Below are positions 52,729-61,340 of a DNA stretch of 64,000 nucleotides, in pieces. Made by a program: the position numbers and the translations under genes. Source of the stretch: BQJU01 sp965229635 (GTDB lineage Bacteria; Bacteroidota; Bacteroidia; Chitinophagales; Saprospiraceae); contig OZ245894.1 of NCBI GenBank assembly GCA_965229635.1, positions 7,006,001 to 7,070,000 of the forward strand. Direction: 5' to 3'. Numbering within the stretch: the stretch's first letter is position 1; every line of letters starts with the position of its first letter. The notes beneath the pieces were generated by a model. It searched no databases and was not told the DNA's origin. It saw nothing but the letters and a program-made list of their open reading frames with translations.

Positions 52729-54504
52729 ATGAGATATTTTTTACTGATTTTTATAGTGTCTCTTGGTATTAATTCCAGCGCTCAGATACCTTTTGTCAAA
52801 GAAAAAAGAGATTATATTTGGCTTATGGGATATGCAAGTGACGCTAATACCCAATTTTTTGGCGGAACCCATTTTGACTTTAATTATTCTCCTTTTCAAC
52901 TAAGTGAACAATACCTTTATTTAAATTTTGATATCACCAATGCTTCCATTTGTGATACTGTCGGCAACCTGCTTTTTTATACCAATGGTATTGAAATCCA
53001 TAATGTGTTTGGAGAACTAATAGAAAACGGAGATGGTCTAAACCCCGACCCATATACCCAACAGTGGATAGATTATGGATACAACCTATTCCAAGGAGCA
53101 CTATCTCTTCAATATCCCGATAATACAAATCAATACTTTTTAATACATAGTGAAAAAACCATATTTCCTGAGGGTATCTATGGGAACTATCATATCGTTG
53201 CACGTTTATATTATTCAACTATCGATATGGGGGCTCCAGAAGGAAATGTGATAGAGAAGAATGAGTTATTAGTAGGTGATACTTTAGATTTTGGCAAAAT
53301 CACGGCCAATCGACACGCCAATGGTAGAGATTGGTGGATATTGCAACAGGAATATTTTTCCAATCGTTTTTACTTAATAAAAATTTCGCCCACCGGCATT
53401 TCTGTGGAAAACAACCAAGTCGTTGGAGAAGAAACCCCTTCTGGCCTAGGACAAGCAGTATTTTCTCCTGATGGTAGTACTTATGCTACCTATAGTGCTC
53501 ATGATGTTGAATCAGGACAATTTATCAATATTTACAGCTTTGACCGATGTACAGGAACTCTTGCCATCATTGTGCAAATAAATGAACCTTCTTTCGTCCT
53601 TTCCGGGGGCATAGCCATCTCACCCAATTCCCGATTTCTTTATGTTTCTTCCTATGTTAACATCTATCAATATGATCTCTGGGCCGATGACATTGAAGCT
53701 TCCAGAGAAACCGTTGCGGTTTATGATGGCGTTTTATCACCGCCTCCGTTTTCATTACCAACTCGATTCTTTTTGTGCCAACTGGCCCCAGATGGAAAGA
53801 TTTATATCAGCTCGACAAACACTGTGAGGGTTCTCCATGTGATCCACAACCCTAATGCTAAAGGAGCTGCCTGTATGGTGGAACAAAGAGGGGTAGAATT
53901 ACCAACCTTTAACGCCTTCGGCATCCCCAACCATCCCTACTACGGCCTGGGGCCGGAAGACGGCAGCCCCTGTGATACCCTGGGTATTGACCACTATCCC
54001 AAGGCGGACTTTCGGCACAATGAGCAGTTTCTGACCGCCAGTTTCTGGGATTACAGTCTTTTTTTTCCAACGCACTGGTCTTGGGATTTTGGCGATGACT
54101 CCCCCGGCAGCACCGAACGTGACCCGGTACATACCTACACGGAGCCCGGAGCCTATTACGTATGCCTGACGGTAGCCAATGAAAATGCCAGCGATACCTA
54201 CTGCGACTGGGTCAATGTCACCGTCTCCGATACGGAAAACCATCACCCTGAAGAGGTACCGGTAAAACTCTACCCCAACCCCGCGATCGATTACATCATC
54301 CTCGAGCCGCAGGTACCGCTACCGCCGGGCACCCACTGGTCCATCTACGACGCCATGGGGCGGCAACTCCGGCGCAAGGCAATGCCTGCCGGTCAGCCCC
54401 AGCTACTGCTCAACCTGGAAGGTTTGGCGGCCGGCCTTTACCACATCCGGCTGGAAGCGGAGGAAAGACAAATCTGGCAGGGGAAGTTTGTGAAGTCGTT
54501 TTAA
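52729..54504 (+). CDS. T9SS beta-propeller/PKD protein, paralogue 1
   Basis: 591 residues. Signal peptide ending NSSAQ, then a propeller-like region with strings such as GLGQAVFSPDGSTY, AISPNSRFLYVSS and QLAPDGKIYIS (PD40-type blades), a PKD domain (HWSWDFGDDSPGS, about 455-520) and a T9SS type A sorting domain (KLYPNPAIDYI). Secreted, function unknown. The last ~200 codons are GC-rich and nearly identical in paralogues 2 and 3, while the first 390 are A/T-rich and diverged. Preceded by a terminator, so it needs its own promoter or read-through. Confidence 0.85.
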   Translation: MRYFLLIFIVSLGINSSAQIPFVKEKRDYIWLMGYASDANTQFFGGTHFDFNYSPFQLSEQYLYLNFDITNASICDTVGNLLFYTNGIEIHNVFGELIENGDGLNPDPYTQQWIDYGYNLFQGALSLQYPDNTNQYFLIHSEKTIFPEGIYGNYHIVARLYYSTIDMGAPEGNVIEKNELLVGDTLDFGKITANRHANGRDWWILQQEYFSNRFYLIKISPTGISVENNQVVGEETPSGLGQAVFSPDGSTYATYSAHDVESGQFINIYSFDRCTGTLAIIVQINEPSFVLSGGIAISPNSRFLYVSSYVNIYQYDLWADDIEASRETVAVYDGVLSPPPFSLPTRFFLCQLAPDGKIYISSTNTVRVLHVIHNPNAKGAACMVEQRGVELPTFNAFGIPNHPYYGLGPEDGSPCDTLGIDHYPKADFRHNEQFLTASFWDYSLFFPTHWSWDFGDDSPGSTERDPVHTYTEPGAYYVCLTVANENASDTYCDWVNVTVSDTENHHPEEVPVKLYPNPAIDYIILEPQVPLPPGTHWSIYDAMGRQLRRKAMPAGQPQLLLNLEGLAAGLYHIRLEAEERQIWQGKFVKSF

Positions 54505-54512
54505 GGGGGAGC

Positions 54513-54845
54513 GATGAAATAAATTTCACCGAACCAGAGAGGTACTGCCAGGTTGTTTTTGCAGAAAACTGGCGGCTTTCTCAAAAGAGGCTTACTGGAT
54601 GTTGACGATTTCAGACAGGATTTACGGGATGAACAGGATGGTGACCAAATGAATTTGGCCGTTACGAAACAGGACTTTGGAAGGCTGTTCAAAACCGAAA
54701 ATGGGTTTCTCTATTGTGGGCCCAATTCGGCCTTAAATTGTTTAGTGGAGCGGCTGCTTAAAATCCGTTAAGAACTGTAAACTGTTTGAGCCAATTCAAT
54801 TTCAAGAGTTCATTGAAATGATCGATAATTCCTGTAACTCAGAGT
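54513..54845 (+). repeat. Dispersed repeat, copy B (R1-R2 plus linker R4)
   Basis: R1 at 54513-54535, R2 to about 54605, then a ~240-bp linker (TTTCAGACAGGATT ... ATGATCGATAATTCC) that recurs at 57705-57952 with about 90% identity by eye. It fills the whole gap between paralogue 1 and the orphan sorting-domain ORF. Confidence 0.75.
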
Positions 54846-54852
54846 AAAAACC

Positions 54853-55176
54853 ATGAGAATCACCTGTCAATCTTCTGCATCGCGTCAGGGTCTTCCAGCT
54901 GTCCCTCACGGTATTACGCCTCCGAGTGAACAAATGCCTACTTTCCAGGTATTCCCCAATCCCAACAATGGAAACTTTACCGTAACTTACGAATTACCAC
55001 AGAATGCAACGTTGCGTATAACCGACCTGACCGGAAGAACAGTGAAAACGATTGAACTTTTTGCGGATACTCAACGTCAGGAAATAATAGCTTCTGAGCT
55101 TAATCCGGGGCTTTATTACATTCAGATAGTTTCAGAGAACGTGTTACTTTACAGCCAAAAAATTGTTATTTATTAA
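54853..55176 (+). pseudogene. Orphan T9SS sorting-domain ORF (cassette 2 tail)
   Basis: 107 codons nearly identical to the last 105 of the 2157-residue protein: TCQSSASRQGLPAVPHG, then the sorting domain FQVFPNPNNGNF and a diverged end. It begins at an ATG but has no signal peptide, so a product could not be exported by Sec/T9SS. Most likely a duplicated gene end. Its similarity starts abruptly at about 54859, marking the duplication breakpoint. Confidence 0.8.
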
Positions 55177-55183
55177 TAATAAT

Positions 55184-55210
55184 GGCCCCAGAAGAACAAC
55201 TTCTGGGGCC
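55184..55210 (+). terminator. Terminator after the orphan tail (cassette 2)
   Basis: GGCCCCAGAAG (55184-55194), loop AACAA, CTTCTGGGGCC (55200-55210), then TCCTTACTTTTTTTT. Same position in the cassette as 52684 and 58533, but a different stem sequence. Confidence 0.85.
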
Positions 55211-55229
55211 TCCTTACTTTTTTTTAAAG

Positions 55230-56999
55230 ATGAGATACCTTATTCTATTTATCATATTAAATTTTGGCTTTAACTCTTATGCCCAAACTCCTTTTGTCAA
55301 AGAAAAAAGGGATTTCATCTGGCTGACTGGCTACAGCAGTAATCCTGACATTCAAATTGTAGGTGGTACTCGCTTTGATTTCAACCCTTCACCACCGCAG
55401 TTAACTTATGAATATCGAGACCTTGACTTTGACATCACCAATACTTCCATTTGTGATACTGCCGGAAACTTGCTTTTTTATACCAATGGTATTGAAATCC
55501 ACAATGCAGCCAATGAGTTAATGGAAAATGGAGATGGGCTAAATCCCGACCCTTATACGGAGGTATGGGCAGATCGCGGGTATCCTTTATATCAAGGAGC
55601 CTTAGCCTTAGCTATTCCTGATAGTAGCAATCAATATTATCTAATACACAGTGAGAGAACCACATTTCCGGATGGTATATTTGGCAATTATCAGATTGTA
55701 GCTCATTGTTACTATTCTACTGTTGATATGAATACCATGGCTGGCGTGGTGACCGAGAAAAATGAGGAATTGATTAGTGATACCTTAGGTTTTGGCAAAA
55801 TCACAGCCAATCGCCACGCGAATGGTCGGGATTGGTGGATACTGCAACAAGAATATTTCACTAATCGTTTTTATACATTGAAGATATCCCCAGATGGTAT
55901 TTTGATGGAGAATAGCCAATCTATTGGTGAACCTTTTCCCTCAGGCCTGGGCCAGGCTGTTTTTTCTCCCGATGGTACTAAATATGTGAATTTTACAACA
56001 CATAACTTTGAAGAAGGACAATTTGTCAATATTTACAATTTTGATCGTTGTAGTGGAGCATTAGAGGTGATTGCACAAATCAACTATAACGATACCGCTT
56101 TTTCCGGTGGAGTAGCCATCTCCCCAAATTCCCGATTTCTTTACGTTTCTTCTTATGTCAATATTTATCAATACGACCTGTGGGCAGATGATATCGAGGC
56201 TTCTAAAGAAACTGTTGCCGTTTACGATGGGTTTGAATCTCCTGCGCCTTTGGCTACTACCTTTTTTCTCTGTCAGTTGGCACCGGATGGGAAAATTTAT
56301 ATCACAGCACCCAATACCGTGAAATATCTGCATGTTATCCATAATCCTAACGGACAAGGAGCTGATTGTCAAATAGAGCAACACGGTATTGAATTGCCCA
56401 CTTATAACGCCTTCGGCATCCCCAACTCCCCCTACTACGGCCTGGGCCCGGAAGACGGCAGCCCCTGTGACACCCTGGGTATTGACCACTATCCACAGGC
56501 GGACTTTAGACACAATGAGCAGTTTCTGACGGCCAGTTTCTGGGATTACAGCCTCTTTTTTCCCACCCATTGGCACTGGGACTTCGGCGATGGCTCCCCC
56601 GGCAGCACCGAGCAGGACCCGGTACATACCTACACGGAGCCCGGGGCCTATTACGTATGCCTGACGGTAGCCAATGAAAATGCCAGCGATACCTACTGCA
56701 ACTGGGTTAATGTCACCGTCTCTGATACGGAAGATCATCACCCTGAAGAGATACCGGTAAAACTCTACCCCAACCCCGCGATCGATTACATCATCCTCGA
56801 GCCGCAGGTACCGCTACCGCCGGGCACCCACTGGTCCATCTACGACGCCATGGGGCGGCAACTCCGGCGCAAAGCACTGCCTGCCGGTCAGCCCCAGCTA
56901 CTGCTCAACCTGGAAGGTTTGGCGGCCGGCCTGTACCACATCCGGCTGGAAGCGGAGGGAAGGCAAATCTGGCAGGGGAAGTTTGTGAAGGCGTTTTAG
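55230..56999 (+). CDS. T9SS beta-propeller/PKD protein, paralogue 2
   Basis: 589 residues from the ATG at 55230, which begins the signal peptide MRYLILFIILNFGFNSYAQ; the open frame upstream runs through the terminator and is not coding. Same architecture as paralogue 1: propeller blades (QAVFSPDGTKY, AISPNSRFLYVSS), PKD (HWHWDFGDGSPGS) and sorting domain. The N-terminal two thirds differ clearly from paralogue 1, the last ~200 residues hardly at all. Function unknown. Confidence 0.85.
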   Translation: MRYLILFIILNFGFNSYAQTPFVKEKRDFIWLTGYSSNPDIQIVGGTRFDFNPSPPQLTYEYRDLDFDITNTSICDTAGNLLFYTNGIEIHNAANELMENGDGLNPDPYTEVWADRGYPLYQGALALAIPDSSNQYYLIHSERTTFPDGIFGNYQIVAHCYYSTVDMNTMAGVVTEKNEELISDTLGFGKITANRHANGRDWWILQQEYFTNRFYTLKISPDGILMENSQSIGEPFPSGLGQAVFSPDGTKYVNFTTHNFEEGQFVNIYNFDRCSGALEVIAQINYNDTAFSGGVAISPNSRFLYVSSYVNIYQYDLWADDIEASKETVAVYDGFESPAPLATTFFLCQLAPDGKIYITAPNTVKYLHVIHNPNGQGADCQIEQHGIELPTYNAFGIPNSPYYGLGPEDGSPCDTLGIDHYPQADFRHNEQFLTASFWDYSLFFPTHWHWDFGDGSPGSTEQDPVHTYTEPGAYYVCLTVANENASDTYCNWVNVTVSDTEDHHPEEIPVKLYPNPAIDYIILEPQVPLPPGTHWSIYDAMGRQLRRKALPAGQPQLLLNLEGLAAGLYHIRLEAEGRQIWQGKFVKAF

Positions 57000-57030
57000 G
57001 GGGGAGATGGCATGATGTTGACTTTTTATA

Positions 57031-57315
57031 AACCACATAAGGCAGATAAGAAAAAGAGAGAATCAAGGTAGAATCGCCTCTTCGGCGATAATTAATTGGA
57101 ACCACAAAAGGTACAAAAGGTCACAATAGAGATCAGAAGAAATCCGATTGGATTTCTTTTGATCAATCTTCTGTGTCCTCTTTTGTGCACCTTTTGTGGT
57201 TCAAAAAAATATAAACGTGTTATACTTGAGGTTCGCTCCTCGGGCACATGGCTTCTACTGGCTTAAAAAAAGCCAACATAGATTTTCAAATCCTCCTTAT
57301 GTGCCTGATGTGGTT
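57031..57315. repeat. Nested palindromic element, copy 1
   Basis: Outer arms AACCACATAAGGCAGATAAG (57031-57050) and its inverted match (57296-57315, two mismatches) enclose an inner quasi-palindrome (57099-57202) with perfect 14-bp arms GAACCACAAAAGGT and a central GAAATCC/GGATTTC hairpin. No coding content. A second copy at 60466-60817 has the inner core in reverse. Confidence 0.75.
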
Positions 57316-57331
57316 CCCAAAATACATTTCT

Positions 57332-57952
57332 GAATAGGTGACTCACCTGGCCTAATCAAGTAGATTCCAGAATAGTATTTGACCAATAGACCTTCGCTTC
57401 TACCCCGTCTGATTTTCCAAGTCCTGGACTTTGAAAAACCGCCGAGGTACTGCTTCGGAACTCCAGCGGCAGCCTCCTTCAAAGTAGGTAACTTGCCTTA
57501 CTCGACATACTGTAGGTGCTAAGGCAGGCGGAGGAAGGTGAGCGTGGTCAATACATCGAAAAAGCTATTCGCACTGGAAGTACGCCATCTTAAAAAGCCA
57601 TTTTTGAAATGTATGATGAAATAAATTTCACCGAACCAGAGAGGTACTGCCAAGTTGCTTTTGCAAAAACCTTGCGGTTTTCTCAAAAGGAGCATACTGG
57701 ATGTTGACGATTTTAGACAGGATTTACTGGATTAACAGGATGGCGACCAAATGAATTTGGTCGTTACGAAACAGGGCATTGAAAGGCTGATCAAAACCGA
57801 AAATGGTTTTCTCCAGGGTGGACCCAATTCGGCCTTAAATTGTTTAGTGGAGCGGCTGCTTAAAATCCGTTAAGAACTGTGAACTGTTTGAGCCAATTCA
57901 ATTTCCAGAGTTGTGTAAAATGATCGATAATTCCTGTAATCAGAGTAAAAAT
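57332..57952 (+). repeat. Dispersed repeat, copy C (R3, then R1-R2-R4)
   Basis: R3 at about 57332-57446 (GGTGACTCACCTGG ... GAAAAACCGCC), a linker with AAGGCAGGCGGAGGAAGG, R1 at 57615-57637, R2 to about 57710 and R4 to 57952. The order of modules differs from copy A, where R1-R2 precede R3. Confidence 0.75.
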
Positions 57953-58290
57953 CAGCACAATAGGGCGAGTTTTTACAGTTTAGGATTGGATACCCGTTAC
58001 AAAATGGTCTGAGAATTTATCACTTGTTCTCACCGCCCTCTACTTCGTTGCAAAGCCTCGCCGAAGCTTTGGCTTCGTCTACGTTTTCCGCCTCGTTGAG
58101 ATCAATGATAACAGCGTGCTACTTTTCCCCAACCACTTTATGCCGGGTATAAGTAGTTGCGCAGCGTAAAGAACAATTTACAGCCTAGCATTTTGGTTCT
58201 TTTTTGCAATGAAAAAGAACCCGTGCACCGGCGGCCGAAGCCTCTGGCGCAGGACCCCGGAGGCACACATTAGCAATAAAATCAAGAGTT
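57953..58290. other. Gap before the third cassette tail
   Basis: No gene. A palindrome GGTTCTTTTT / AAAAAGAACC (58195-58221) contains an ATG that opens a long frame into paralogue 3, but that frame crosses the tail remnant and the terminator out of frame and is not coding. Confidence 0.5.
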
Positions 58291-58527
58291 TTCCAGGTAT
58301 TCCCCAACCCCAACAATGGAAACTTTACCGTAACTTACCAAATCCCTCGGGATGCAACGTTGCGTATAACCGACCTGACCGGAAGAATCGTGAAAACAAC
58401 CCACCTTTTTGCGGATACTCAGCGTCAGGAGATAATAGCTTCCGAGCTCAACCCGGGGATTTATTACCTACAAGTAGTTTCAAAACAGCACGTATTATTA
58501 CACAGCCAACGAATTGTCATTTATTAA
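58291..58527 (+). pseudogene. Degraded T9SS sorting-domain tail (cassette 3)
   Basis: 78 codons starting FQVFPNPNNGNFTVTY and ending RIVIY-stop, homologous to the ends of the 2157-residue protein and the orphan ORF, with substitutions such as IPRDATL for LPQNATL. There is no in-frame start codon or signal peptide. Confidence 0.8.
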
Positions 58528-58532
58528 AACTA

Positions 58533-58560
58533 ATCCCCGGAAGAATCATCTTCCGGGGAT
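58533..58560 (+). terminator. Terminator after the degraded tail (cassette 3)
   Basis: Stem ATCCCCGGAAG / CTTCCGGGGAT with loop AATCAT, identical to the hairpin at 52684-52711, followed by ATTTTACTTC. Confidence 0.8.
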
Positions 58561-58577
58561 ATTTTACTTCACTTATA

Positions 58578-60353
58578 ATGAGATATTTTTTACTAATTTT
58601 TATAGTGTCTTTTTGTAGTAAATCTAACGCTCAGATACCTTTTGTCAAAGAAAAAAGAGATTATATTTGGCTTATGGGATATGCAAGTGACGCTAATACC
58701 CAATTTTTTGGCGGAACCCATTTTGACTTTAATTATTCTCCTTTTCAACTAAGTGAACAATACCTTCATTTAAATTTTGATATCACCAATGCTTCCATTT
58801 CTGATACTACCGGTAACCTGCTTTTTTATACCAATGGTATTGAAATCCATAATGCGGCCAATGAGTTAATCGAAAATGGAGATGGGTTGAACCCCGATCC
58901 TTATACGGATGTTTGGGTGGATCGAGGATATCCTTTATATCAAGGAGCCTTAGCCTTAGCTATTCCTGATAGTAGCAATCAATATTATCTAATACACAGT
59001 GAGAGAACCATATTTTCAGATGGAATCTATGGCAATTATCATATTGTAGCTCATTGTTACTATTCTACTGTTGACATGAATACCATGGCTGGTGTGGTGG
59101 CCGAGAAAAACGAGGTATTGATTAGTGACACCCTGGATTTTGGCAAAATCACGGCCAATCGACACGCCAATGGTAGAGATTGGTGGATGTTGCAACAGGA
59201 ATATTTTTCTAATCGTTTTTACTTAATAAAAATTTCGCCCACCGGCATTTCTGTGGAAAATAACCAAGTCGTTGGAGAAGAAACACCTTCTGGCCTAGGA
59301 CAAGCAGTATTTTCTCCTGATGGTAGTACTTATGCTACCTATAGTGCTCATGATGTTGAATCAGGACAATTTATCAATATTTACAGTTTTGACCGATGTA
59401 CAGGAACTCTTGCCATCATTGTGCAAATAAATGAACCTTCTTTCGCCCTTTCCGGAGGCATAGCCATCTCTCCCAATTCCCGATTTCTTTATGTTTCTTC
59501 CTATGTTAACATCTATCAATACGATCTCTGGGCCGATGATATTGAAGCCTCCAGAGAAACAGTTGCGGTTTATGATGGCGTTTTATCACCGCCTCCGTTT
59601 TCATTACCTACTCGATTCTTTTTGTGTCAATTGGCTCCAGATGGAAAGATCTATATCAGCTCGACAAACACTGTGAGGGTTCTCCATGTGATCCACAATC
59701 CTAATGCTAAAGGTGCGGCCTGTATGGTGGAACAAAGAGGGGTAGAATTACCAACCTTTAACGCCTTCGGCATCCCCAACTCCCCCTACTACGGCCTGGG
59801 CCCGGAAGATGGCAGCCCCTGTGATACCCTGGGTATTGACCACTATCCTAAGGCGGATTTTCGGCACAATGAGCAGTTTCTGACCGCCAGTTTCTGGGAT
59901 TACAGCCTCTTTTTTCCCACCCATTGGCACTGGGATTTTGGCGATGGCTCCCCCGGCAGCACCGAACGTGCCCCGGTACATACCTACGCCGAGCCCGGAG
60001 CCTATTACGTATGCCTGACGGTAGCCAATGAAAATGCCAGCGATACCTACTGCAACTGGGTTAATGTCACCGTCTCTGATACGGAAGATCATCACCCTGA
60101 AGAGATACCGGTAAAACTCTACCCCAACCCCGCGATCGATTACATCATCCTCGAGCCGCAGGTACCGCTACCGCCGGGCACCCACTGGTCCATCTACGAC
60201 GCCATGGGGCGGCAACTCCGGCGCAAAGCACTGCCTGCCGGTCAGCCCCAGCTACTGCTCAACCTGGAAGGTTTGGCGGCCGGCCTGTACCACATCCGGC
60301 TGGAAGCGGAGGGAAGGCAAATCTGGCAGGGGAAGTTTGTGAAGTCGTTTTAA
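58578..60353 (+). CDS. T9SS beta-propeller/PKD protein, paralogue 3 (mosaic)
   Basis: 591 residues from the ATG at 58578 (MRYFLLIFIVSFCSKSNAQ). A longer upstream frame from 58209 is rejected. Architecture as in paralogues 1 and 2. By eye it follows paralogue 1 to about codon 90, paralogue 2 at about 90-190 (NAANELIENGDGLNPDPYT and DRGYPLYQGALALAIPD), paralogue 1 again at 190-395, and paralogue 2 in the PKD/sorting part (FPTHWHWDFGDGSPGS). This points to gene conversion. Confidence 0.85.
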   Translation: MRYFLLIFIVSFCSKSNAQIPFVKEKRDYIWLMGYASDANTQFFGGTHFDFNYSPFQLSEQYLHLNFDITNASISDTTGNLLFYTNGIEIHNAANELIENGDGLNPDPYTDVWVDRGYPLYQGALALAIPDSSNQYYLIHSERTIFSDGIYGNYHIVAHCYYSTVDMNTMAGVVAEKNEVLISDTLDFGKITANRHANGRDWWMLQQEYFSNRFYLIKISPTGISVENNQVVGEETPSGLGQAVFSPDGSTYATYSAHDVESGQFINIYSFDRCTGTLAIIVQINEPSFALSGGIAISPNSRFLYVSSYVNIYQYDLWADDIEASRETVAVYDGVLSPPPFSLPTRFFLCQLAPDGKIYISSTNTVRVLHVIHNPNAKGAACMVEQRGVELPTFNAFGIPNSPYYGLGPEDGSPCDTLGIDHYPKADFRHNEQFLTASFWDYSLFFPTHWHWDFGDGSPGSTERAPVHTYAEPGAYYVCLTVANENASDTYCNWVNVTVSDTEDHHPEEIPVKLYPNPAIDYIILEPQVPLPPGTHWSIYDAMGRQLRRKALPAGQPQLLLNLEGLAAGLYHIRLEAEGRQIWQGKFVKSF

Positions 60354-60361
60354 GGGGGAGC

Positions 60362-60455
60362 GATGAAATAAATTTCACCGAACCAGAGAGGTACTGCCAG
60401 GTTGTTTTTGCAGAAAACTGGCGGCTTTCTCAAAAGGGGCTTACTGGATGTTGAC
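60362..60455 (+). repeat. Dispersed repeat, copy D (R1-R2)
   Basis: R1 at 60362-60384 and R2 ending CTGGATGTTGAC; the first 80 bp after the stop codon match the same stretch after paralogue 1 almost base for base. Confidence 0.75.
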
Positions 60456-60465
60456 TTGATTAATG

Positions 60466-60817
60466 AACCACACTTCAGTTCCGCCGCAGGGAAACCCAAT
60501 GGGTCGGAATAAGGCACATTAGAAAAAGAGAAAATTAGGGTAGAATCGCCTCTTCGTCAATAATTAATTGGAACCACAAAAGGTGCACAAAAGGACACAG
60601 AAGATTGATCAAAAGAAATCCAATCGGATTTCTTCTGGTCTCTATTGTGATCTTTTGTATCTTTTGTGGTTCAAAAAAAAATGTGTTATACTTGACTGAC
60701 TGCTTGGAGACACGATTTCTAACGGCTTTTAAAAAAGCCAAAACAGATTCTCTAATCATCCTTATGTGCCTTTTCCCGACGCTGCGGGTTTCCCTTCGGC
60801 GGGACTGAAGTGTGGTT
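60466..60817. repeat. Nested palindromic element, copy 2
   Basis: Outer arms of about 57 bp (60466-60522 and 60761-60817) share an ACTTCAGT...CCGCCG...GGGAAACCC block that is absent from both arms of copy 1. The inner quasi-palindrome (60571-60672) has the same flanks as in copy 1 but an inverted core. Confidence 0.75.
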
Positions 60818-60834
60818 CCCAAAAAAACATTTGC

Positions 60835-61267
60835 GAATAGGTGACTCACTTCGCTTTATCAAGGGTATTCCAGAATATTTTTTGACCAATAGACCTTCGC
60901 TTCTACCTCGTCTGATTTTCCAAGTCAAAGACTTTGAAAAACCGCCGAGGGGTTGCTTCGGATAACCAGCGGTAGCCTCCTTCAAAGCTTCCGAAAACTT
61001 GCCTTGCTCGCCGTACTTAGGTGCTAAGGCAGGCGGAGGAAGGTGAGCGTGGTTATTGTATCGAAAAAGCTATTCCGCAATAAGTGTATACTTCCAGCGC
61101 GCAGTAGATTGTAAAAAACTGAAATTCATCGCAAAGATGAACGGTTTTTCTCCCCCAGACCCACCTCTTTGTAGCACCGGTTTCCCAGCATTGGCCCACG
61201 CGGCGGACGGTGCGCCATCTCAATAGCGTAGTTTCAAAAATTGTGATGAAATAAATTTCACCAAACC
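60835..61267 (+). repeat. Dispersed repeat, copy D' (R3 and terminal R1)
   Basis: R3 at 60835-60945 (GGTGACTCACTTCGC ... AAAACCGCC), the AAGGCAGGCGGAGGAAGG linker near 61030, a unique stretch, and R1 at 61245-61267 with one mismatch (CACCAAACC). The rest of the gap to 61340 shows nothing recognisable. Confidence 0.7.
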
Positions 61268-61340
61268 ATAAGCCGGTCAGTACAAATAAACGCCACTTTT
61301 TGTTATTTTGCCGAAAAGGATAGAATTTCAATACTGGTAA

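Noticed and set aside
54600..54640. ACAGGATTTAC-type short repeats as a tandem array
   Set aside because: Only two or three imperfect units; this motif is common in intergenic DNA of many bacteria and gives no clear array here.
55182..55229. N-terminal extension of paralogue 2
   Set aside because: The first 16 codons lie in the terminator hairpin; the signal peptide begins at 55230.
57099..57202. Quasi-palindrome as a CRISPR-like repeat or tRNA
   Set aside because: Only two copies, no spacers and no cloverleaf; it is a palindromic element.
58209..58577. N-terminal extension of paralogue 3
   Set aside because: The extra 123 codons run out of frame through the old sorting-domain tail and a terminator; the ATG at 58578 starts a proper signal peptide.
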